Positions 55,804-64,000 of a stretch of DNA of 64,000 nucleotides are shown here, in pieces. The stretch covers positions 7,473,001 through 7,537,000 of the forward strand of contig NZ_LT670818.1 of the NCBI RefSeq assembly GCF_900129505.1. Reading direction: 5' to 3'. How positions within the stretch are numbered: position 1 is the first letter of the stretch; each line of letters opens with the position of its first letter. The notes under the pieces were generated by a model. That model was not told the origin of the DNA, did no database searches, and saw nothing but the letters and a program-made list of their open reading frames with translations. This DNA is from Bradyrhizobium erythrophlei (GTDB lineage: Bacteria > Pseudomonadota > Alphaproteobacteria > Rhizobiales > Xanthobacteraceae). The translations under genes were made by a program, and so were the position numbers.

Positions 55804-56934
55804 ATGACCGCGAAGATTACTTTCTTTCCCCTCGGTAACGCCGATACCACCCGGATCGACCTGGCCAATGGCCAGACCGTCCTGGTCGACTGCGCCAACA
55901 TGCGGTGCGCCGACGACGATACCGACTGCAGGTGCGATCTGCCGGTGCTGCTCCGGCAAGCCCTCAAGGACACCAACCGCGACGACTACGACGTCGTCTG
56001 CTTCTCCCATCTCGACACCGATCACGTGAAGGGGGCCACGGACTTCTTCTGGTTCCGGCACGCGTCGAAATACCAGGGTGGCGACCGCATCAAGATGAAC
56101 GAGATGTGGGTCCCGGCCGCGGTAATCACCGAAGATGGCCTCGACGGCGATGCCCGCGTCATCCGGCAGGAAGCGCGGTACCGGCTGGAGAAAGGCGAAG
56201 GCATCAAGGTCTTTTCCCGCCCCGCGCGGCTCCACGATTTCCTGGCGGACCGCGGGCTGACGGTGGCGGATCGCGCCCATTGCATCGTCGACGCCGGCCA
56301 GTTGGTGCCGGGGTTCAGCAAGGCGGGCGGCGCCAAGGCCGAATTCTTCGTGCACTCGCCGTTCGCCTGGCGGGTCAACGACCGGGAGGTCGAGGACCGC
56401 AATCAGGATTCCATCGTGTTCCAGGTCACCTTCGACGAGGGCGGCAACGAGACGTACGCGATCTTCGGATCCGACGTCGACTACGACACCCTGTCGAAGA
56501 TCGTCCAGACGACAAAGAAGCACGGCCGGGAAGATCGTCTGCTCTGGGACATCCTCAAGCTATTCCGCCACTGCTCCTACCTGTCCCTCGGCCCGGATCG
56601 CGGCGCCGACGAAACCATCGCCGTTCCGGATGTGAAGTGGCTGTTCGAGACCCAGAGCCGCGACGGATGCATCGTCGTCTCGCCGAGCTACCCGATCCCG
56701 GCTAAGGGCACGACCGAGGACAAGGACGTGCAGCCGCCTCATCGTCAGGCGGCCAATCACCACCGCCGGGTCGTCGATGACAAGGCCGGCGACTTCAAGG
56801 TCACGATGGAATCGCCGAACACGGCGTCCCCCAAACCCCTCGAAGTCGAGATCACCAGCCGCGGCACCCGGCTCAGCGTCGTGGCGCCGACGATGATCGG
56901 CACCATCACCTCGACCGCGGCGCGGGCCGGCTGA
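55804..56934 (+). CDS. MBL-fold protein paired with E2-E1-JAB gene
   Basis: A 376-residue ComEC-like MBL-fold protein: ITFFPLGNADTTRIDLANGQ, TVLVDCANMRCADDD, VVCFSHLDTDHVKGATDFF (H-x-D-x-D-H), NQDSIVFQVTF and ETYAIFGSDVDYDTL. The later HHG motif is not seen; FRHCSYLSLGPDRG stands at about that place. The C-terminal 60 residues form a separate small beta domain that ends in Ala-Arg-Ala-Gly. One base separates its stop from the E2-E1-JAB start. It may be the target or the effector of that conjugation system. Confidence 0.82.
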   Translation: MTAKITFFPLGNADTTRIDLANGQTVLVDCANMRCADDDTDCRCDLPVLLRQALKDTNRDDYDVVCFSHLDTDHVKGATDFFWFRHASKYQGGDRIKMNEMWVPAAVITEDGLDGDARVIRQEARYRLEKGEGIKVFSRPARLHDFLADRGLTVADRAHCIVDAGQLVPGFSKAGGAKAEFFVHSPFAWRVNDREVEDRNQDSIVFQVTFDEGGNETYAIFGSDVDYDTLSKIVQTTKKHGREDRLLWDILKLFRHCSYLSLGPDRGADETIAVPDVKWLFETQSRDGCIVVSPSYPIPAKGTTEDKDVQPPHRQAANHHRRVVDDKAGDFKVTMESPNTASPKPLEVEITSRGTRLSVVAPTMIGTITSTAARAG

Positions 56935-56935
56935 C

Positions 56936-59206
56936 ATGCTCCACCAGTGGCTCGGTCAATGGGGCGAGGTCTGCGATCCTCCCGATCTGCAGATCCCGCT
57001 CGCGTCGCAGCTCGTCCGCCTGCTGTCGACCCATGGCGCCGGCGTCGCCGAAATCCTCGGCGCCCGCCGGGCGGGCCGCGCCGAGGTGCTGGTGCTCGAC
57101 GTCCAGACCGCGCGGCCCCAGCGTCCTGCCTATCCGCTGAACCGGTCCGAGCCCATCGCGATCCTCTTTCCGCAAGAAGGCGCAGCGCCGATCGTGTTGG
57201 CGTTGCGGACCGACTTTCCGGACACGCCCCATCAGAACTGGGTGCCGGAGCAGATCCCCGCGTGCCTGTGCGTCGACGATCGACCCTGGGTGGAGGCCAG
57301 GCTGACTTACACCGCGGGACAGCTCCTCTTCCGCATCCTGAACTGGTTCAAACTTGCCGGAATGGGTGAACTGCACGAGACCGGACGCGCGCTCGATCCC
57401 TATTTCACCGGAGTAACCTTCGAGATCATCCTGCCTGCGTCGGTTTTCACCGAGGTGCCGGCCGACAAGGCCAACCTCGTCGGTTTCATCCAGGCCGGCA
57501 AACGGCATCCCGTCATCATCGCTGAGACGTACTCGCCCGAGCGTCACGGGTCCATCGCCGCCGGCGGCATCGTCATGACGACCTACGCGATCCCGCCGCA
57601 GAACATGCGGCGGCTCCGTCACGTCCCGACCACGTTGGACGAACTGGTGCGCGAACTCCGCGAACACGGCATCGATCTTGTCGCCGACCTCGGCGGCAAG
57701 ATCGATGGATGGGCCGGCGTCCAGCAAAGGGACGTCTTCCGCCTGACGTCGAGACTTGCCGTAGTGCTGAAGGTGCCGGTGATCGACCCGGCATCCGGCA
57801 CCGTCACGCGTACGGACAACCTGGCCTTCGTGACCAACCAGTCCCTCGGCGAGGTCGGCGTCGCACTGGGCCGTCTGCTCGAGAACCGATCCGATGTCGG
57901 CAACCAGCAAGGGTTCGTCCGCCAAATCGTGCCGGTCGTGCCGGTTCCGGATCGCCTCGCCTCGATCGCGCTCTGTACGGCGGCCGTCCATGTCGAATTC
58001 AATGCGGAAATGGCTGCGGCGATGTCCGGTCTCGCCGCGCCCGACGGGCGCAAGGCCGTGATGGTGGGGGCCGGATCCATCGGATCGAATCTTTCGGAAG
58101 CGCTCGTCCGCGAAGGGCGGTTCGACTGGACCGTGGTCGACAAGGACTATCTGCTGCCGCACAACCTGGCGCGACACACGCTGACCTTGCAATCGTCCGG
58201 CGCTTTCAAGGCGGATCATGTTGCCGCAAGGCTGCGGACGCTGCGATCGGGCGTCTCATGCAAGGCGATCGTGGCCGATTTCCTGGACGACCACGATGAC
58301 GAATTGACCGAGTCGCTTCGCGCAGCCGACATCATCATCGACACCTCCGCGTCCGTTCCCGTGGCCCGGGCAATCGCCGACCTGGAGGTCGATGCGCGCC
58401 GGGCTAGCGCGTTCTTCAACCCGGCCGGCACCGCGGCCGTGCTCCTCGTCCAAGACCGGGACGGAAAGGTTGATCTTCGCGCGCTGGAGGCGGCGTATTA
58501 CGCGCAGATCTTGACGAAGGAGGTACTCGCCGACCACCTCTCCCAGTCGGCCAACGCGATTCCCTATGCAGGGGCCTGCCGCTCCGTGACCAATCGCATT
58601 CCGGCAGCAAGGGCCATCACCCTGAGTGGTCTGGCGGCGACAGGATTGTCGAAAGCCATCGATCGCGACGAAGCGCTCGTCCAGATCTGGTCGCTTGCGG
58701 AAAGCGGCGCCGTCGAGGTCTGCGTCCGACACGTGGTGCCCCCGCGGCTCCACGCATCGCTGTGGCAGATCTTCGTCGACCCCGAGGTAGAACGACGCCT
58801 CAAATGCATGCGCGCCGAGCGGCTACCGAACGAGACCGGTGGCGTGCTGATGGGCGTGGTCGACGTCGCCGCCAAGCGCATCGACGTCGTCGATGCCTGG
58901 GACCAGCCGCCCGACAGCCGCGGCTCCGCCTCGCTGTTCGAGCGCGGAACCGGCGGCCTCAAGCGGCGCGTCTTCGACGCAATGGAGCGCACGCTCGACC
59001 AGGTCAGATACGTCGGCGAGTGGCATTCCCACCCACGCCATCACTCCACGAACCCCAGCGACATCGACGTCGCCCAGATCGCCTGGCTGACGGACAGCCT
59101 CGCCTCCGACGGTTGTCCCGCATTGATGATCATCGTTGGAGACGACGATATCCGCGTCTGCATGGGGACGACGCTGGAGGCCCTCAAGGCTGATCTGTCG
59201 AAGTAG
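56936..59206 (+). CDS. E2-E1-JAB triple fusion (ubiquitin-like conjugation and deconjugation)
   Basis: A 756-residue three-domain protein. About residues 40-170 are E2-like: NWVPEQIPACLCVDDRPW with candidate catalytic Cys110 or Cys112, then LLFRILNWFKLAGMGELHE. About 370-600 are a ThiF/E1 domain: AVMVGAGSIGSNLSEALVRE, VVDKDYLLPHNLARHTL, IIDTSASVPVARAI, and a candidate E1 Cys near 547 (YAGACRSVTNRIP). About 620-756 are a JAB/JAMM isopeptidase: RLPNETGGVLMGVVD and YVGEWHSHPRHHSTNPSDID with the full E, HxH, S, D set. CBASS Cap2 joins E2 and E1 and Cap3 is a separate JAB; here all three are one chain, with no cyclase gene beside them. Confidence 0.9.
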   Translation: MLHQWLGQWGEVCDPPDLQIPLASQLVRLLSTHGAGVAEILGARRAGRAEVLVLDVQTARPQRPAYPLNRSEPIAILFPQEGAAPIVLALRTDFPDTPHQNWVPEQIPACLCVDDRPWVEARLTYTAGQLLFRILNWFKLAGMGELHETGRALDPYFTGVTFEIILPASVFTEVPADKANLVGFIQAGKRHPVIIAETYSPERHGSIAAGGIVMTTYAIPPQNMRRLRHVPTTLDELVRELREHGIDLVADLGGKIDGWAGVQQRDVFRLTSRLAVVLKVPVIDPASGTVTRTDNLAFVTNQSLGEVGVALGRLLENRSDVGNQQGFVRQIVPVVPVPDRLASIALCTAAVHVEFNAEMAAAMSGLAAPDGRKAVMVGAGSIGSNLSEALVREGRFDWTVVDKDYLLPHNLARHTLTLQSSGAFKADHVAARLRTLRSGVSCKAIVADFLDDHDDELTESLRAADIIIDTSASVPVARAIADLEVDARRASAFFNPAGTAAVLLVQDRDGKVDLRALEAAYYAQILTKEVLADHLSQSANAIPYAGACRSVTNRIPAARAITLSGLAATGLSKAIDRDEALVQIWSLAESGAVEVCVRHVVPPRLHASLWQIFVDPEVERRLKCMRAERLPNETGGVLMGVVDVAAKRIDVVDAWDQPPDSRGSASLFERGTGGLKRRVFDAMERTLDQVRYVGEWHSHPRHHSTNPSDIDVAQIAWLTDSLASDGCPALMIIVGDDDIRVCMGTTLEALKADLSK

Positions 59207-59218
59207 CCCGGCAGACGT

Positions 59219-60100
59219 TCAGCGCGGCCACGACTTCTTGGCTCCATAGCGCTGGCGAAGCGTGTCGCCGTTGGCATCGAGGATGCCGCTCTTCTTGGAG
59301 AACAGACCTTCGACCCGCGAAGATTCCTTGGTCGACTTGCCGATCAGATTGATCACTTCGTACCCGCCGGTATGATCTCCCGTCGAGCGGATGATGACGT
59401 CGCCGGTCTTCGTCGTCTTCAGGTGTATGCCCTGCTCATGCAGCAGTTCGCGGATCTCCTCGCGCGGATGATCGTACTTGTTGTCGTAGTCCGAAGAACA
59501 GATCGCCACATCCGGCTCGATGTGGTTCAGGAACTTCTTGGTCGTGAACCCGTTGTCCGCGCCGTGATGTGCCAGGATCATCACGTCGACCTCGCTTCTC
59601 AGCACACGCTTCCGGCGAAGCCTGGCGCCGATGAGCGGAGACTCAATACATCCAGGGTCTCGAACATGCTTCGGCGAAGGCCTTTCGGGATACGCTGTAC
59701 AACCCGCTCCACATCAGCGAGAACGCGAACGACAACTCGACCGTAAAGCTTTTTCGGAAAGGCAGCTTCGGTATTCGGCGATCATCTCCAGGCATTCCTC
59801 GCCGTGGCCGTAATCCTTGTGCGGATCGTAGCCGGGACATTCGATCTTCATCGGCCGGATCAGGTTCAAGAGATCCGGGAGTTCGAATTTGTTGCAGTGA
59901 TCGGCATCCCAACTGGTGATATGCAGAACGTCGGCGTGATCGACGCCACACTTTTCGGTCATCTCACGCTCGACCTGATCGCGGCTCTGTTCCGTCAAGC
60001 GGGCCTCGATCATCGTGAAATGGCCGTCGGCGAAATATGAGAACGACGATCCCGCGGATCCCAGGTGATAAGCGCGGAATCGCGTCCGGATTCCTCTCAT
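59219..60100 (-). pseudogene. MBL-fold gene broken by an internal inversion
   Basis: The minus strand gives the N-terminal part from 60100 (MRGIRTRFRAYHLGSAGSSF, HITSWDADHCNKFELPDLL) to about 59776, and the C-terminal part from about 59637 (RKRVLRSEVDVMILAHHGAD, DVAICSSDYDNKYDHPREE). The missing middle is readable on the plus strand at 59638-59775: ETQYIQGLEHASAK and then SENANDNSTVKLFRKGSFGI. So about 138 bp have been turned round, perhaps with loss of a few codons holding the GD motif. The gene start overlaps the patatin stop (ATGA). As it stands only truncated products can be made. Confidence 0.75.
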
Positions 60101-61308
60101 GACAGGTCCTCCCAATAGTGCGATGTCGGAAAGCCCGCCGCGACGTATGTCGTGAGCGTGGCATCGGCGATCTCGAATCCGTGCCGAGCCAGACCGTCGA
60201 ATCCGGGACCGGAAAGAGCCCTAAGGTCGGTCGGGTGCTGCAGAGCCCTGGCCGCCTGCTCGTCAGTCTGGAAGCGATCGTAAAAACCGATGGGCCGGGT
60301 GAGATCGTTCTTGACGTCCACCGTGCGCACCGAATTGCCCATGCGCAGCAGCACGCCGTCGAGTGTCTTGGATGCAATATCGGCGATCAGCACCCTCGAG
60401 CGCAGCGCGCGGATCTGGTCGCCGGCGACGTCGAACAGGCGCGGACTGGACAGCTTGCCATCGAACAAGGCCGCCAGCGGCGAGCGGCCCGGTGCGCCCA
60501 GCGGGCCGGATGCGTCGCTGCAGATCAGGAAGTCGCAGTGGCGCAGACCCTTGCCGGGTTTGGTGATGGCTTCGAGGCCCATGTTGTCGTAGGCGCCGCC
60601 GTCCCAAAGCCGCACCTGTTTCCGGGATGGCGCACGTGCGCGCAGCTGCTTGCCGGTGGCCGGATCGGTTTCCCACCACCCTGCGGCCGGCAACGGCAGT
60701 CGCATCGCACCGATGACGTAAGGGACCGCAGCGGATGCCGCGGCCGCAATTGATAGCGGCACGTCCGGAGCGTAGTGCCGGCCGAAGGTCCAATCCCCCA
60801 TCTCCCGCTTGGCGAACCGCCAGTTCTTGCCGGTCTCGATGCAGGTGGTGTTGATGAGCCAATGCGGGGCGTCGGGCAAATCCCCGAGCGCGCCCGAAAC
60901 TCCCCAGTTCCGCTCCAGAAGTCTGGCGAGCACGGATGCCCTGTCGCGGACAAGATCAATTTTGAACTCCAGGAGTCCGCGCCAACCGATGGCTTCGAGG
61001 CTGAACAGATCGCCGGACGTCATCTTGGCCCGGACAGCCGGATAGATCTTCCCGAGGAAATCCTTCGAGGACGGCCATTTCATTCCAGCTTCGGCCACGA
61101 CGGCGGCGGTCACCAAGCTTCCACCCGAAACGGTGGAAACCACCGATACCCGCTCCAGCAGACCTTGCGCGGCGAGACGTTTGAGGACGCCCATATGAAA
61201 GGTGGCAGCTCGGACGCCGCCGCCGGATAAAGCGAGGCCGATGCGCCGGACATCGCCCTCAGGGGCGATCGACGCCGGCTTGCCATCGGCAAAACTGTCA
61301 TCTGTCAC
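60097..61308 (-). CDS. patatin-like phospholipase
   Basis: A 403-residue patatin-family acyl hydrolase: the oxyanion loop IGLALSGGGVRAATFHMGVL, the nucleophile region SVVSTVSGGSLVTAAVV and the catalytic Asp in VRLWDGGAYDNMGLEAI. No signal peptide is present. Patatin effectors of CBASS degrade membrane phospholipids on activation, so a similar suicide role is possible. It starts with GTG at 61308 behind GAGGAC and is coupled to the broken MBL gene. Confidence 0.85.
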   Translation of the reverse strand: MTDDSFADGKPASIAPEGDVRRIGLALSGGGVRAATFHMGVLKRLAAQGLLERVSVVSTVSGGSLVTAAVVAEAGMKWPSSKDFLGKIYPAVRAKMTSGDLFSLEAIGWRGLLEFKIDLVRDRASVLARLLERNWGVSGALGDLPDAPHWLINTTCIETGKNWRFAKREMGDWTFGRHYAPDVPLSIAAAASAAVPYVIGAMRLPLPAAGWWETDPATGKQLRARAPSRKQVRLWDGGAYDNMGLEAITKPGKGLRHCDFLICSDASGPLGAPGRSPLAALFDGKLSSPRLFDVAGDQIRALRSRVLIADIASKTLDGVLLRMGNSVRTVDVKNDLTRPIGFYDRFQTDEQAARALQHPTDLRALSGPGFDGLARHGFEIADATLTTYVAAGFPTSHYWEDLS

Positions 61309-61659
61309 GAATTCGTCCTCACCCCACAGCGTCGTGCGCCAAGCTTTCCTACGGCGCCGACATCTGTTCAGGCGCGACTTAAAACCGACGCGGACAACAA
61401 ATCTTTAGCTGAGATGGCTGGAGACCGACTGGTTCGACAAGCCGAGGAGCGGAAGTCACGACGGGTGGGCCAGATCGCACTCAGAGAAACAACCGCTCTC
61501 AGGCGGCCGTCGCGATCGAACCGGAGATTTGCGGCGGTTTCGCTCTCGGAATTGAGATATCCGAATTTTGGAGACGAAGTTCGAGAGCGGATGCTCTTGC
61601 TCGCCCGAGCGGACCTGCGGAACACCATTTCATGAGAATTCATAAGCCGCTCGAAACAC

Positions 61660-61888
61660 TCGACTTTCAAGAACCGTACTGAACGCGCGGAGTCCAGAGC
61701 TTTGGAGAGAATTGAACCATTCGGAGAAGAATGGGTGCGCTCTGCCGTCGAAACGTCCGGAACCCAAATGAGAAATCCCCGCTAATACTGGGCTCAATTG
61801 CCAGCATCTTCGCTCGGAGAACAGGCGGCTGCGGCCAAGCTGGCGGAGGGAGAGGAACTGGGATCGAACCTTCTCCACGTAGTCCGCG
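61660..61888. repeat. second copy of the tRNA-Ser-like dispersed repeat
   Basis: Blocks in common with 7120-7348: CCGTACTGAAC, AGCTTTGGAGAGAATTG and the stretch from CTGGCGGAGGGAGAGGAACT to AACCTTCTCCACGT. It lies 350 bp outside the patatin gene at the right end of the island. 61309-61659 and 61889-62094 hold no supported gene. Confidence 0.5.
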
Positions 61889-62094
61889 GTAGTCGGGGGT
61901 GCTCAGGCGCATCAGGGCGCCCCTCGGATCGGGCGGCCGGAGCCGACGGCGCCCAAAAGGGCTCTCGAGGCGCCCACAGCGACGGCGGCGAGCCCCAGCC
62001 ATATGGGTGCCCTCAGGAGCCCACGAGCGCCTGATGCCTCTCCGGATGCTCAAGACCCAGAGCGGGCCTCCGCAGGCCGGATGGGCCGCCATCG

Positions 62095-62292
62095 TCAGAT
62101 ATCGCGCCTTCCCATGACGTCCGCCAAATCAAATACCCTTTGTTCAAAAGTGGCCCCCTTCGGAACGCAGTAGCCGTCGACCGCAAGAAACGATCGAACT
62201 AGTCTCCCCCAACGTACAATCTCCAATCGAAGCGGCCGCCCTTGCGAAGCCTGACCGTCAAACATGAAACCGGGTGCTTTACGTAGAGACAT
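62095..62292 (-). CDS. doubtful small ORF
   Basis: A 65-codon frame (GRPLRLEIVRWGRLVRSFLA, VDGYCVPKGATFEQRVFDLA). The composition looks protein-like, but no ribosome-binding site or family is visible. Confidence 0.3.
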   Translation of the reverse strand: MSLRKAPGFMFDGQASQGRPLRLEIVRWGRLVRSFLAVDGYCVPKGATFEQRVFDLADVMGRRDI

Positions 62293-62324
62293 TCGTCGAC
62301 CGGCATCTCGGGCCGGACGTCAAA

Positions 62325-62522
62325 TCACGTTGCGGCTGGCTTAGTGGGAGGTGTTCCGGGTGGCTTCTTTATTCGGCCTTTGCCGAGACACTCCTCGCAC
62401 TTGGCAGGATAGATTTTGCGGCCCGGCTGCGTCGGCTGTTTGACCTTCTGTAACCCTGTGCCATCACAGGCGGGGCAAATAGCTTCGGCCACACTCTCAC
62501 GCGGTTTTTTCACAGCGACCAA
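62325..62522 (-). CDS. small DnaJ-like zinc-motif protein
   Basis: A 65-residue product with two CxxCxG-type motifs, AICPACDGTGLQKVKQP and AKCEECLGKGRIKKPPG, as in the DnaJ zinc finger. With four Cys residues it should bind one zinc ion. It is a typical short protein of Bradyrhizobium; the function is unknown. No chaperone gene is adjacent. Confidence 0.7.
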   Translation of the reverse strand: MVAVKKPRESVAEAICPACDGTGLQKVKQPTQPGRKIYPAKCEECLGKGRIKKPPGTPPTKPAAT

Positions 62523-62744
62523 TCATTAAAACAAAACAAAAAATTGAATTCATTTGCGCGAAGATAGCGCCTAGTCGCAACAGCGCAACCTAACTCGCTT
62601 CTTAACCTAACCGGTCAACGTTACCGCCGCAGAAGAAGGTCGTGCGTTGTCTTCAAAAGAGGCCGCGCAGGGGGCGGACCTGCGCAATCGCCAAGTGTGC
62701 TTTGGCACCAATAGCTGACATGACCGACCCGGCAACTCAGGCCC

Positions 62745-62860
62745 GAAAAGTACCAGACTCGGAAGTGACCCGGTACGAGGCGCATGTCCGTTCTACCTTA
62801 AGAGCGGACATCGTCAGGCCACCCCGGCATGTCCGAAAGGTGCCAATACCGGAAGTTGGT
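62745..62860. repeat. dispersed intergenic repeat, copy 14
   Basis: gcatgtccgttctaccttaa, gagcggacatcgtcaggcca, ccccggcatgtccgaaaggt and gccaataccggaagtt. It is well preserved and resembles copies 8, 9 and 11. Confidence 0.75.
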
Positions 62861-63492
62861 CATCCGCACGAATGATCTGACATAGCTATCTCCGCTCGAC
62901 GGCGTAGCGTGACTTCATTTCGTCGAATGAAAATTGAGAGTGCATATCCTGCCGCAATAAATAGGCCCAGTGAGATCATACTCAGCGCACCAGAAATCTT
63001 GTAGAATTCGCCGCCCACTGCATAAGCACCGAAGCCGAAGAGACACGCCCAGCAGACTCCACCAGCTATATTGAAGAAGAAAAAGCGACCTGCCGGCATG
63101 CTATTGGCGCCCGCAAGCAAAGCAGCAAACATTCGTAGCACCGCAATGAAACGCCCAAAGAACACCACGGCGTTCCCATACCGAAAAAAAAGATATCGGC
63201 CGATCAGCAATCGATCCTCATCGAGGCGGATGTACCAGCCGTATCGGCGAAGAAAGGGCAAACCAAGCCGACGTCCGACCATGTATCCCAAACCGTCCCC
63301 GACAATCGCACCTGTTGCAGCTGCTAGTACAACGACAGCGATGTTGATCTGACCAGTGGTGGCGGCAAGGAGTGCAGCAGCAACAAGGATAGTCTCTCCG
63401 GGGAGAGGCACGCCGGCACTTTCGAGCGCAACAACACCAAAGATGATCCACGGGCCATAGGTTGGGATCAAGCTAATCAATGCATCGGACAA
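62860..63492 (-). CDS. DedA-family membrane protein
   Basis: A 210-residue DedA/VTT-domain protein: IFGVVALESAGVPLPGETIL, then GAIVGDGLGYMVGRRLGLPF with the acidic and Gly residues of the family, FFGRFIAVLRMFAALLAGAN and GGVCWACLFGFGAYAVGG. About five to six membrane segments are seen. DedA proteins move polyprenyl phosphate or phospholipids between leaflets and support membrane potential tolerance. It stands alone next to the OxyR-like gene, which is divergent. Confidence 0.88.
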   Translation of the reverse strand: MSDALISLIPTYGPWIIFGVVALESAGVPLPGETILVAAALLAATTGQINIAVVVLAAATGAIVGDGLGYMVGRRLGLPFLRRYGWYIRLDEDRLLIGRYLFFRYGNAVVFFGRFIAVLRMFAALLAGANSMPAGRFFFFNIAGGVCWACLFGFGAYAVGGEFYKISGALSMISLGLFIAAGYALSIFIRRNEVTLRRRAEIAMSDHSCG

Positions 63493-63751
63493 AGAAGCAA
63501 CTCCATCTTTTGGGTTTTAGATCCGTGTAGACGCACGACCCTCGCGGCGAATTGCCACGATGGTGGATTCGAAATGTTGACGATATTTCATGGTGCTTCA
63601 CCAAATGGTGAGATGTTCGCAAGCGACTGATTTATCAGTAGCCGGCGATGGAAAGATCAGCTGCCGGCTCTTATCTCGTGTGTGCGGAGGGTCCGCCATT
63701 CCTGGCCATTGGTCCAATGGATAAAAACGCACAGCTTCATTGGACATTCCG

Positions 63752-64000
63752 ATGGCCATTCTGCCCAGTCTTCAACAACTCCGCTTTCTGTGTGCTCTGG
63801 CCGAGCAACGCCATTTCGGCCGTGCTGCGGAAAATTGTGCCGTCACCCAATCTACGCTGAGCGGTGGGATCAAGGAACTCGAGGCAAGGCTGGGCATCAC
63901 GCTGTTCGAGCGCAGCCAGCGCCAGGTGATGCTGACGCCCTTGGGGAAAGAGATCGCGACGCGCGCCCAGCGCCTGCTGGTCGACGCCGAGGAGATGGTC
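63752..64000 (+). CDS. oxyR: OxyR-like LysR regulator, cut by window edge
   Basis: The first 83 codons are visible. They read MAILPSLQQLRFLCALAEQR, HFGRAAENCAVTQSTLSGGI and KELEARLGITLFERSQRQV. This is the LysR helix-turn-helix, and its QQLRF-ALAEQRHFGRAA wording is that of OxyR-type peroxide regulators. The redox Cys pair lies beyond the window, so the assignment rests on the N-terminus. The usual neighbour katG would lie outside the window. Confidence 0.75.
   Translation, partial: MAILPSLQQLRFLCALAEQRHFGRAAENCAVTQSTLSGGIKELEARLGITLFERSQRQVMLTPLGKEIATRAQRLLVDAEEMV

Noticed and set aside
56906..58219. 437-codon minus-strand frame and other long frames opposite the E2-E1-JAB gene
   Set aside because: The plus-strand protein has E2, E1 and JAMM motifs throughout; the antisense frame is His/Arg-rich without motifs.
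55804..61308. A CBASS operon proper
   Set aside because: No CD-NTase/cyclase gene is present in the island, although E2-E1-JAB and a patatin recall CBASS parts.

Overview
The window looks like a chromosomal stretch of a Bradyrhizobium-type alphaproteobacterium. The evidence is a GC-rich sequence, a groESL operon with both an RpoH-type promoter and a CIRCE operator, FNR/FixK-like boxes, several small proteins of a kind I associate with Bradyrhizobium, and at least fourteen copies of a degenerate intergenic repeat (core of the type GCATGTCCG...AGCGGACATCG). No rRNA, intact tRNA or CRISPR array was seen. Gene names rest on motif recognition by eye, not on database searches.

Layout. 1-7.6 kb is a mobile region: a group II intron end at the left edge, a small phage/plasmid-like minus-strand operon (HTH replication-like protein, AlpA-like protein), a plus-strand recombinase operon (small ORF, DUF2924, serine recombinase, HTH protein), an orphan ABC substrate-binding protein and a second, internally deleted group II intron. 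7.6-12.9 kb is core-like: a LysM protein, groEL-groES, usg, and a duplicated unit carrying a FixK-like box and a terminator that may encode two related small RNAs. 13-25.5 kb is a catabolic locus: a winged-helix/ATPase regulator and a LysR regulator, then a minus-strand run reading dps, mandelate-racemase-like enzyme, aldehyde dehydrogenase, benzoylformate-decarboxylase-like enzyme, quinone-oxidoreductase-like enzyme, cupin, GlcG-like protein, with a yellow/royal-jelly-family protein on each side. 25.6-42.7 kb is mixed: a winged-helix/TPR regulator, small proteins, an FAD monooxygenase, two class III cyclase proteins, a stress/short-chain-dehydrogenase cluster with a LysR regulator, an MFS transporter, and a second type of deleted group II intron.

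42.9-49.7 kb is a prophage-like remnant (terminase small subunit, ParB-methyltransferase fusion, replication-like HTH protein, AlpA-like protein) joined to a second copy of the recombinase operon. Both recombinase modules have a parS-like palindrome between the minus-strand replication-like gene and the plus-strand recombinase genes. 49.8-51.9 kb holds small lineage-type proteins.

52.1-61.3 kb is the most unusual part: a probable defence or signalling island. Two operons diverge from a 96-bp interrupted palindrome. Leftward are a sigma-like protein, a small protein, an ImmA/IrrE-type metalloprotease and a metallo-beta-lactamase-fold (MBL) protein. Rightward are an MBL-fold protein and a 756-residue E2-E1-JAB triple fusion, that is, a one-polypeptide ubiquitin-like conjugation and deconjugation machine. 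Facing them is a patatin-like lipase coupled to a third MBL gene that is broken by an internal inversion of about 138 bp. 61.4-64 kb returns to background with a repeat remnant, a DnaJ-like zinc-motif protein, a DedA membrane protein and the start of an OxyR-like regulator.
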